A stretch of 20,794 bases of DNA, taken from NCBI GenBank assembly GCA_964483805.1, contig CAZADH010000086.1:1-20794 (forward strand), written 5' to 3'. How positions within the stretch are numbered: the stretch's first letter is position 1; each line of letters opens with the position of its first letter. The stretch comes from CAZADH01 sp964483805. Its GTDB lineage: Bacteria > Muiribacteriota > Ozemobacteria > Ozemobacterales > Ozemobacteraceae. The notes beneath the pieces are model-generated. The model saw nothing but the letters and a program-made list of their open reading frames with translations. It was not told where the DNA came from and ran no database searches. A program made the translations under genes and the position numbers. Below, in pieces: positions 15,397 to 20,794 of the stretch.

Positions 15397-17814
15397 TTAG
15401 GCCGCCTGTTGATAGAGTTCATGTTCGAGTTCGGAAAGAGCCTTCAAATAGCCGTCCTTGCCGCCGAACAAACCGACGATCTCGGCCGGGGTCCCGAAGC
15501 CGTTGATGGGGGGAGCACGAAGGATGGAAAGCTCTTCGATGTCCTCGATGCCGCTATCTGCGTATTTTTCGAGAAGGGCGGCCAACACCGCTCGGGCCTT
15601 CTCTCCGTATTTTTCGAAATAGTTCCGCTTTTTGACCCTCTCGGCTCGTTCGCGACGCGTGAGGGCCGGGCGATCCCAGGCTATGTGGCAGATGAGATCG
15701 AAAACGTCGAGGTCCTTTTTAACCTCGGCCCGAAGGTTTTCAAGAATCACCCCTTGACGCTCCAACTCGTCGACAAGGGCGCGCTTCTTCTCGGCCGCGC
15801 GCCACTTGGTCAAAAACTCGTCAAGCGTCTTGAACTCTTTTCGCAAGTTTTTCTTGGTGAAATCTTTCAGACTCTCGGTAATCAACTGACCGTTTTGATC
15901 CAGGAATTGGTGACGCTCGTTCAACACGGAAACCGAAACGCCAGCCACGTAGATTTTGGCGGGTGGCTCGGCAACGATTCCACCGCCACCCACGGTATCC
16001 GGCGGATCATAGGTTCCAGGGCCGTCTTCGGAATCCGGTGGGTCGAATTCGACGGGTTCACCGGTCTCGGCATCGACAATCACCTCGTCGTCGGCTCCCT
16101 CGACATCCTCAGGAGTTAGCCCGTCATCGGCGGATACGTCCTTCACCATCACGGGATCACCATCGAATGTCGGATCGGCAAAAAGGTCGGTGACATTCCT
16201 GAAGTCCATGATGGTGAAAAAAGTCTTGCCGAAATCCTCGTTGATGCGGGTGCCGCGCCCGATGATCTGCTTGAACTCGGTCATCGACCGGATGTTCGAC
16301 TCCAGGACGATCAACTTGCACGTCTGGGCGTCAACACCCGTTGTCAGAAGCTTCGAGGTGACGGCGACAACGGGATATGTGGCCTCCGGGTCGATGAAGT
16401 TGTCGAGTTCCCTCTTTCCTTCTTCTTCGTCGCCGGTGATCCTCATCACCCACTTGGGGTTGTCCTCCGTGAGGTCTGATGCGGCATTCGTTATTGCCTG
16501 CCTCATCCGCTCGGCGTGCTCGATATCGATGCAGAACACGATCGACTTGGAAAGCACACCCACAATCCGAAGATACTCGACCACCTTGCGGGCCACAAGA
16601 GAGGTTCTTTCGTCGATGACAAGATTCTTGTCGAAATCCTTCGAGTTGTAGAGGCGGTCCTCCACCGGGGCGCCCTGGACATCAGTTTTGCCTTGCTCTG
16701 GTCGCCATCCTTCGAGATCAACATTGATGCCGACTCGAATGACCTTGTATGGAGCAAGGAAACCGTCTTCGATACCTTGCCTCAGGGAATAGGTATACAA
16801 CGGTTCGCCGAAATACTCGATGTTGGAAACTTCTCTAGTTTCCTTCGGCGTAGCCGTAAGACCGATTTGGGTGGCTTTCGAGAAATATTCGAGAATGACT
16901 CGCCACGCGCTGTCATCGGCGGCGCTCCCACGATGACATTCATCAACCACGATCAAATCAAAGAAGTCGGGGCTAAACTCACGAAACGCGTCGGGGGTTT
17001 CACCGGAACTGGTCAGCCCTTGATACAAGGCAAGGTAGATCTCGAATGCCTTGTCGACCTTCTTGTGACGGATGACCGTCATCTTCTCCTTGAAATGCTT
17101 GAAATCGCCCCTCTTGGTTTGGCGGATCAAGGCATTGCGATCGGCGAGGAACAGGATTCTCTTTTTCGAGCCGTTCTTCCACAGGCGGTAGATGATTTGA
17201 AAAGCCGTATAGGTTTTTCCGGTGCCGGTTGCCATGACAAGCAAAATACGGTTGTTGCCTTTTGCTATGGCCTCAACCGTCCGATTGATGGCTGTTTGCT
17301 GATAGTAACGGGGGGTTCGGCCGCTCCCGTCATGGAAATAATCAAACGCGGCAATGATCTCTTCACTGGAAGTCTCGAGACCCTTATACGCTTTATATCG
17401 TCCCCAAAGCTCGTCCGGTGAAGGGAATTCATCAAGACCAATTTGCTTCTCGAGGATCCCGGCACTTCCTGATCGATCGTGCGCCAGGAAAGCATCTCCA
17501 TTTGAACTGAATGCTGTTGGAATATCGAGAATGGAAGCATAGGATAATGCTTGTTGCATCCCATCCCCAACCGCATGACTGTTATCCTTTGCCTCAATGA
17601 CCGCCACCGGAATATTAGGTTTATAGTAAAGAATATAATCGGCCCGTTTTCTTTCGCCGCGCGCTGTCTTATTGCCTTTGACGTATATTCTGCCGTCGGT
17701 GAAAAAGACTTCTTCGCGAATCTGTCGCTCTACATCCCACCCCGCCTTAATCAAGGCCGGAAGGATGTATTTCGTGCAGATGTCGCGTTCGGATAGATCC
17801 TTCTTATTCGTCAT
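15397..17814 (-). CDS. hsdR: Type I restriction endonuclease subunit HsdR (EcoEI-like)
   Basis: This encodes 805 residues. The N-terminal nuclease domain shows D59 ... E74-A-K76 (RADYILYY ... VIEAK), the PD-(D/E)xK pattern. The superfamily 2 translocase has Walker A MATGTGKT at 194-201 and a DECH box at 291-294, then motifs such as LTATPKET and an IIGRGTRI segment. The C-terminal third (about 590-805) fits the EcoEI R subunit C-terminal domain that docks on the methylase. It cuts DNA lacking the host methylation after ATP-driven translocation. A short acidic Pro/Gly linker lies near 590-620. No Shine-Dalgarno sequence precedes the ATG at 17814, and the likely -10 box is only 8 bases away, so this first gene may be leaderless. 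Confidence 0.95.
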   Translation of the reverse strand: MTNKKDLSERDICTKYILPALIKAGWDVERQIREEVFFTDGRIYVKGNKTARGERKRADYILYYKPNIPVAVIEAKDNSHAVGDGMQQALSYASILDIPTAFSSNGDAFLAHDRSGSAGILEKQIGLDEFPSPDELWGRYKAYKGLETSSEEIIAAFDYFHDGSGRTPRYYQQTAINRTVEAIAKGNNRILLVMATGTGKTYTAFQIIYRLWKNGSKKRILFLADRNALIRQTKRGDFKHFKEKMTVIRHKKVDKAFEIYLALYQGLTSSGETPDAFREFSPDFFDLIVVDECHRGSAADDSAWRVILEYFSKATQIGLTATPKETREVSNIEYFGEPLYTYSLRQGIEDGFLAPYKVIRVGINVDLEGWRPEQGKTDVQGAPVEDRLYNSKDFDKNLVIDERTSLVARKVVEYLRIVGVLSKSIVFCIDIEHAERMRQAITNAASDLTEDNPKWVMRITGDEEEGKRELDNFIDPEATYPVVAVTSKLLTTGVDAQTCKLIVLESNIRSMTEFKQIIGRGTRINEDFGKTFFTIMDFRNVTDLFADPTFDGDPVMVKDVSADDGLTPEDVEGADDEVIVDAETGEPVEFDPPDSEDGPGTYDPPDTVGGGGIVAEPPAKIYVAGVSVSVLNERHQFLDQNGQLITESLKDFTKKNLRKEFKTLDEFLTKWRAAEKKRALVDELERQGVILENLRAEVKKDLDVFDLICHIAWDRPALTRRERAERVKKRNYFEKYGEKARAVLAALLEKYADSGIEDIEELSILRAPPINGFGTPAEIVGLFGGKDGYLKALSELEHELYQQAA

Positions 17815-17822
17815 GATTTGGT

Positions 17823-17852
17823 ATCATACACCAACCCTGGGGCGCCCGCCAA
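17823..17852 (-). promoter_or_regulatory. Candidate promoter of the restriction operon
   Basis: On the minus strand, TTGGCG (17852-17847) and TATGAT (17828-17823) are 18 bases apart. Transcription would begin about at the hsdR ATG (17814), matching the missing ribosome-binding site. The -35 box is only a partial match. Confidence 0.35.
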
Positions 17853-17864
17853 GGATGGTGGGCG
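17843..17864. promoter_or_regulatory. Inverted repeat overlapping the hsdR -35 box
   Basis: CGCCCGCC (17843-17850) and GGTGGGCG (17857-17864) form an 8-bp stem with one G-T wobble and a 6-base loop. It covers the candidate -35 box, so it could be an operator, or an RNA hairpin for transcripts reading through from the other side. No T-tract follows. Confidence 0.35.
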
Positions 17865-17871
17865 TCGGGCG

Positions 17872-18112
17872 CACGTTGCATATTCCTTTTCTTCCCTCGG
17901 GCTGACGTCCGCTTCATCGGCACCGATGCTGTGTCACCTTTGCGATTTGGGTACATGCAGTGCTGATATGTGCGGGTCACCGCCACGTTGCATGCCCCGG
18001 GTCGCCCGAGCGACGCGGTCTTGCAACATTGCACAACACGCCCGAGTTCTCCGCGACATGCCGATCCAGATTCGCCTGCAGCGAGGTCATCAGCGAATGA
18101 CACGTATTGCAT
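17872..18112 (+). repeat. Three spaced CACGT(A)TTGCAT elements
   Basis: CACGTTGCAT occurs at 17872-17881 and 17984-17993, and CACGTATTGCAT at 18101-18112. Starts are 112 and 117 bases apart. The first and third continue as ATTC, giving a shared TTGCATATTC. Sequence between the copies is not repeated, so these look like protein-binding sites and not a tandem duplication. They may be activator sites for the sigma54 promoter downstream, or chance. Confidence 0.4.
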
Positions 18113-18121
18113 ATTCGCAAT
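18106..18121. promoter_or_regulatory. Dyad ATTGC-N6-GCAAT, candidate upstream activator site
   Basis: A perfect 5-bp inverted repeat is centred about 144 bases upstream of the predicted sigma54 start. That is within the usual distance for sites bound by sigma54 activators of the kind encoded at 7313-8683. It is short, so chance is possible. Confidence 0.4.
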
Positions 18122-18231
18122 TTATGACTACGAGATATTGCATTATTGTTCGTTCGGCTTCCCCGGCAATCAGCAAGGTGGTTCGACGCAGTGCTATGTA
18201 TTGGCTTGGCGGAGAGGCCCCGCACCCCACC

Positions 18232-18247
18232 TGGTACACCTCTTGCT
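18232..18247 (+). promoter_or_regulatory. Sigma54 (-24/-12) promoter
   Basis: TGGTACACCTCTTGCT matches TGGCAC-N5-TTGCW at all but one position with exact GG-to-GC spacing. Transcription would begin near 18258, only 2 bases before the ATG at 18260, implying a nearly leaderless message. The regulator at 7313-8683 is a plausible activator. Confidence 0.6.
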
Positions 18248-18259
18248 GAAGCGGGCAGT

Positions 18260-18685
18260 ATGGATTCAGCACTGGTCGGCATTCCGATTCACGAGGCCCG
18301 GGTTTCGCCGGTATTTGATGTCGCCCGGCAGATGGCGCTGTTTGCGTGGACCGATGCCGATCGTCGCTACGCGTTCATGCGCACCGTCGACCTCGACCAG
18401 CTCGATCGCGATGGTCGGGTCGAGCGCCTGCGCACGTTGTCGCTCAATACGCTGATCTGTGGCGCCATCTCCCGGGCGCTGTGCACGGCCCTCGCCGGCG
18501 CCGGCATCCAGGTGATTCCGTTGATCACCGGACCGGTCGACGACGTCATCGGCGCCTTCGCCTCCCAACGTCTCTGCATCGACCCGCGCTGGCACATGCC
18601 GGGTTCGCCCTACTGCCGACGCCGGCGACACCGCGGCTGCCAGGGCCGGCGTCATGGCGGTGGCGGCGCGCGTAACCTCTCGTAA
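18260..18685 (+). CDS. Second NifX/MTH1175-like cofactor-domain protein
   Basis: This encodes 141 residues from ATG at 18260; the start is chosen because family members begin with this strand (MDSALVGIPIHEARVSPVFDVAR). LNTLICGAIS at 62-71 and AGIQVIPLITG at 81-91 match the dinitrogenase iron-molybdenum cofactor domain. The C-terminus after HMPG is Cys/Arg/Gly rich (C119, C127), a tail often seen in the family, and may help bind a metal cluster. No Shine-Dalgarno sequence is visible, consistent with the start lying 2 bases from the predicted sigma54 transcript start. Together with the NifX-like gene at 5596 and the DUF134 regulator, it suggests one cofactor locus now split by the restriction island. 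The cargo and partner proteins are unknown. Confidence 0.78.
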   Translation: MDSALVGIPIHEARVSPVFDVARQMALFAWTDADRRYAFMRTVDLDQLDRDGRVERLRTLSLNTLICGAISRALCTALAGAGIQVIPLITGPVDDVIGAFASQRLCIDPRWHMPGSPYCRRRRHRGCQGRRHGGGGARNLS

Positions 18686-18747
18686 ATACAGATTTCTCGA
18701 TTTTGGCTCTGTCGTGCAGAGCGCTGATACCAACAAGGAGAACAACC

Positions 18748-19104
18748 GTGAATACTACCGGCAGCGGCCCCCGTGCAGGCGGCACGGGCGGCGGCGTCAC
18801 CCTTCGCCTCATCAAGCGACCTTCCCCGGGGTTCTGGGCGATCTTCGAGCAGCGACGGGTGCGCGCTGACGCCGACAAGGCCGAAATGACCGTCCCCGAC
18901 GCGGTCGGGCTGATCCAGGGCCCGGTGGCGGCCATGCTCGCCGCCGCCGACATCGCCGAAAAGGCCGCAGCGGTCAAGGTTGTCGAGGTGCGCGGTGTCT
19001 GCCCGACCCACTTCACCGTGGTCGCCGTGCTCGGTGATACTTCAGCAGTGGCGGCAGCGCTTACCGCAGTGGCCGAGGATCTCGATGACACCTGCTTCCG
19101 TTGA
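18748..19104 (+). CDS. EutS/PduU-like microcompartment shell (BMC) domain protein
   Basis: This encodes 118 residues from GTG at 18748, with AAGGAG 7 bases upstream; an earlier in-frame ATG at 18703 has no such site. A Gly-rich start leads to VTLRLIKRPSP (17-27), like the N-terminal beta-hairpin of EutS and PduU. Then DAVGLIQG (51-58), AAMLAAADIAEKAAAVKVVEVRG (61-83) and FTVVAVLGDTSAVAAALTAVAEDL (89-112) follow the circularly permuted BMC-H order. These proteins tile as hexamers in the shells of bacterial microcompartments. No other shell protein or signature enzyme is in the window, so it is an orphan, or its role has shifted. It overlaps the thioesterase gene by 20 bases. The assignment rests on pattern similarity; a structural check would settle it. 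Confidence 0.62.
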   Translation: MNTTGSGPRAGGTGGGVTLRLIKRPSPGFWAIFEQRRVRADADKAEMTVPDAVGLIQGPVAAMLAAADIAEKAAAVKVVEVRGVCPTHFTVVAVLGDTSAVAAALTAVAEDLDDTCFR

Positions 19105-19630
19105 GCGCAAGCGCACCTGCGCGCACGCCACGCCGGCGCCCCGTGACACGACCGGGCGCCACGAGCGGGCCCGGGACCGCTGGCGCCGCCTGCCCCGGTC
19201 GCAGGGGCTGTTTGCGCCGTTTCGCGATCCGTGGTTCAACATCGACGACTGGTGGTTCGACACCACCGGGGTGTTGCATGGCCACTTCCGCGGCTCGCAA
19301 CAGCACCAGGGGTACCACGGCATGGTGCACGGCGGCGTGATCGCAGCCCTGGCCGATACCGCCATGACCCACTGCCTGTTCGGCCATGACATCTGTGCCT
19401 TCACCGCCGAGTTGCTGGTGCGCTATCGACGACCACTCGAGACCGACAAGCCGGCCGAAGTCAGCACCTGCATCGACGACACCAGTTTTGGCCAGCTCTA
19501 CCTTCTGACCACCACCATCTGCCAGGATGGACTGGTCCGCGCCGAGGCCACCGCCAAGTTCTTCCGCCCCGACGCCCCCGACACTCCGACGAACCGGGCC
19601 GGCGCGCCAGCCGCAGGACCAACCGGATAG
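19085..19630 (+). CDS. Hotdog-fold thioesterase (PaaI/4HBT family)
   Basis: This encodes 181 residues. The ATG at 19085 lies inside the end of the BMC gene, with GAGGA 5 bases before it, so the two are probably translationally coupled. A basic, poorly conserved N-terminus (1-45) precedes the hotdog core: FRGSQQHQGYHGMVHGGVIAALADTAM at about 68-94, with the HGG motif at 82-84 and D91, then AELLVRYRRPLETD at 108-121, a typical second strand pair. Such proteins hydrolyse acyl-CoA or related thioesters in the cytoplasm; the substrate cannot be told. The Pro/Ala-rich tail after 165 is probably disordered. Coupling to a shell-type protein is unusual and may only reflect operon packing. Confidence 0.85.
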   Translation: MTPASVERKRTCAHATPAPRDTTGRHERARDRWRRLPRSQGLFAPFRDPWFNIDDWWFDTTGVLHGHFRGSQQHQGYHGMVHGGVIAALADTAMTHCLFGHDICAFTAELLVRYRRPLETDKPAEVSTCIDDTSFGQLYLLTTTICQDGLVRAEATAKFFRPDAPDTPTNRAGAPAAGPTG

Positions 19631-19658
19631 CCTCGGACTCTGCACCCTGAACTGATGC

Positions 19659-19686
19659 TTTACATTGTCAATACACACGCAATAAT
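19659..19686 (+). promoter_or_regulatory. Sigma70-type promoter of the PLP enzyme gene
   Basis: TTTACA (19659-19664) and AATAAT (19681-19686) are 16 bases apart, each one base from consensus. The start near 19693 leaves a leader of about 25 bases with AAGGAG at 19704-19709. Confidence 0.55.
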
Positions 19687-19717
19687 ACCCTGACGCCACT
19701 ATCAAGGAGAGACAACC

Positions 19718-20794
19718 GTGACCGCCACTGCCAACGATCGTTTCGACACCCTGTGCATCCACGCCGGCCAGCATCCCGACGCTCAGTTCGGCGGCGTCAG
19801 CGTCCCCATCTATCAGTCGTCGACCTTCGCCTTCGCGAACGCTGAGGAAGGGGCAGCCCGTTTCTCCGGCCTGGACAAAGGGTACAAATACACCCGTCTG
19901 GGCAATCCGACCACGGCCGCGCTCGAAGAGTGCATTGCCGAGTTGGAAGGCGGCGGCATCGGCATGGCCACGGCCTCGGGCATGGCGGCGGTCAGCACCG
20001 CCTACATGACCCTGCTGAGCCAGAACGCGCATGTGGTCTCGACCGACTCGGTCTACGGTCCATCGCGCACGCTCCTCGAACGCGAATTCTCCCGCTTCGG
20101 CGTCGAGGCAACGTTCGTCGACACCGCCAATCTCGACCAACTGGAAAAAGCGATGCGGCCGAACACGCGCCTGGTCTACCTCGAGTCGCCGGCCAACCCC
20201 ACCCTCTCGATCACCGACATCACCAAGGCGTCTGCGATTGCCCACAAAGGCGGCGCCACCGTCGTCGTCGACAACACCTTCTGCAGCCCGATGCTGCAGC
20301 GCCCGCTCGACCTCGGTGCCGACATGGTATTGCACAGCATGACCAAGTTCATCAACGGTCACAGCGATGTCGTCGCCGGCATTCTCGTCACCCGGTCGGC
20401 CGAACTGGCCAAGCGATTGCACACGGTGCTGGTGCAGATGGGCGGCACCATCGACCCACACCAGGCCTGGTTGGTGCTGCGCGGCGTCAAGACGTTGGCC
20501 CTGCGCGTGCGTGCATCGCAGGACAGCGCTGCCCGCCTGGCCGATGAACTACAACGGCATCCGGCCATCGCCTCCGTCGGTTATCCGGGGCTGGCGTCGC
20601 ATCCGCAACACCAACTCGCCCGGCAGCAGATGCGGGGCTTCGGCTCGATGCTCTGTTTCGAACTGAAAGCCGGTGTGGAGGCCGGCCGCCTGCTGATGAA
20701 CACCGTGAAACTGGCGACGCTCGCGGTCTCGCTCGGCGGCGCCGAAAGCCTGATCCAACACCCGGCCAGCATGACCCATGCCGGCATGACCGCC
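19718..20794 (+). CDS. PLP-dependent Cys/Met metabolism enzyme (methionine gamma-lyase-like), 3' end cut off
   Basis: GTG at 19718 follows AAGGAG by 8 bases; 359 codons lie in the window and the frame is open at the edge, with about 40 residues expected to be missing. The sequence follows the fold-type I trans-sulfuration family: YTRLGNPT, TASGMAAVSTAYM, ESPANPTLSI, VVVDNTFCSP and the PLP-binding lysine K210 in SMTKFINGHSD. Close similarity to methionine gamma-lyase is seen (LARQQM, AVSLGGAESLIQHPASMTH). However, the position of that enzyme's active-site Cys (after YG) is Pro115 here. It may be a methionine gamma-lyase, cystathionine gamma-lyase or O-acyl-homoserine sulfhydrylase. It has its own promoter and is probably unrelated to the upstream genes except perhaps through sulfur supply. 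Confidence 0.88.
   Translation, partial: MTATANDRFDTLCIHAGQHPDAQFGGVSVPIYQSSTFAFANAEEGAARFSGLDKGYKYTRLGNPTTAALEECIAELEGGGIGMATASGMAAVSTAYMTLLSQNAHVVSTDSVYGPSRTLLEREFSRFGVEATFVDTANLDQLEKAMRPNTRLVYLESPANPTLSITDITKASAIAHKGGATVVVDNTFCSPMLQRPLDLGADMVLHSMTKFINGHSDVVAGILVTRSAELAKRLHTVLVQMGGTIDPHQAWLVLRGVKTLALRVRASQDSAARLADELQRHPAIASVGYPGLASHPQHQLARQQMRGFGSMLCFELKAGVEAGRLLMNTVKLATLAVSLGGAESLIQHPASMTHAGMTA

Larger units (their letters stand above)
8810..17814 (-). other. Five-gene type I restriction island with PHP-ATPase and AlbA_2 genes
   Basis: Five genes read leftward with no real gaps: hsdR/hsdM join as TAA-ATG, hsdM/hsdS overlap by 8 bases, hsdS/PHP-ATPase by 4 (ATGA), and PHP-ATPase/AlbA_2 by 19. 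This is the layout of a single co-translated operon. GC content is visibly lower than in both flanks, which suggests acquisition by transfer. No integrase, transposase or clear direct repeat marks the ends. Confidence 0.85.
17815..18231. other. Non-coding junction region with repeats
   Basis: About 420 bases without a supported gene separate hsdR from the second NifX-like gene. It contains the hsdR promoter candidate, an inverted repeat, three CACGT(A)TTGCAT elements and a dyad. A mostly open plus frame runs into the next gene but has no start signals or family resemblance. The right edge of the island lies somewhere here; no tRNA or attachment site is visible. Confidence 0.55.

Noticed and set aside
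8684..18231. Transposon or integrative element ends around the restriction island
   Set aside because: No transposase or integrase and no convincing matching direct or inverted repeats at the two junctions; short similarities looked like chance.
18709..18725. Second sigma54 promoter before the BMC gene
   Set aside because: The GG-to-GC spacing is one base short of the required distance.
19061..20461. Long minus-strand open frame opposite the thioesterase and PLP enzyme
   Set aside because: Both plus-strand genes have clear families, starts and motifs; the minus frame has none.
1..20794. CRISPR arrays, tRNA or rRNA genes
   Set aside because: No regularly spaced repeat array, cloverleaf-like sequence or ribosomal RNA segment was recognised on reading.

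Overview
The window looks like part of a draft or metagenome-derived genome of a Gram-negative bacterium: there is a run of 37 Ns at 5822-5858, a lipobox lipoprotein, a sigma54 activator and a generally GC-rich sequence. The mix of a DUF134 (UPF0251) regulator, two small NifX/MTH1175-type cofactor-domain proteins and a PAS-sigma54 activator recalls anaerobes such as Desulfobacterota. That taxonomic guess is an inference and is not settled by the sequence.

Left flank (1-8683). A secreted HExxH protein (15-776) converges on a giant lipoprotein with FN3-like and MORN_2-like repeats (4876-1016, minus), with a strong hairpin between them. Divergent from the lipoprotein is a plus-strand cluster: DUF134 regulator, NifX/MTH1175-like protein (interrupted by the N gap), a MOSC domain fused to a metallo-beta-lactamase domain, and a PAS-AAA+-Fis sigma54 activator. 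The last two genes overlap by ATGA. The regulator gene has a clear promoter with a perfect palindrome between its -35 and -10 boxes.

Central island (8810-17814, minus). Five tightly packed genes of visibly lower GC run right to left: hsdR, hsdM, hsdS (an EcoEI-like type I restriction-modification system), then a PHP-phosphoesterase/SMC-like ATPase resembling what NCBI calls TrlF-family, then an AlbA_2 (Schlafen)/HATPase protein. Every junction overlaps or abuts, so this reads as one five-gene transcript. A type I system extended by two accessory nucleic-acid-type ATP-binding proteins is the best candidate in the window for a poorly described defence system. No integrase, transposase or convincing target-site duplication was seen.

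Right flank (17815-20794, plus). A roughly 420-base non-coding stretch carries repeats and dyads and ends in a near-consensus sigma54 promoter. This sits just upstream of a second NifX-like protein, followed by an orphan EutS/PduU-like bacterial-microcompartment shell protein, a hotdog thioesterase and a PLP-dependent gamma-lyase/sulfhydrylase that runs off the window. The sigma54 activator on the left (7313-8683) and the sigma54 promoter on the right suggest that the restriction island was inserted into one cofactor-related locus, splitting the regulator from a likely target.
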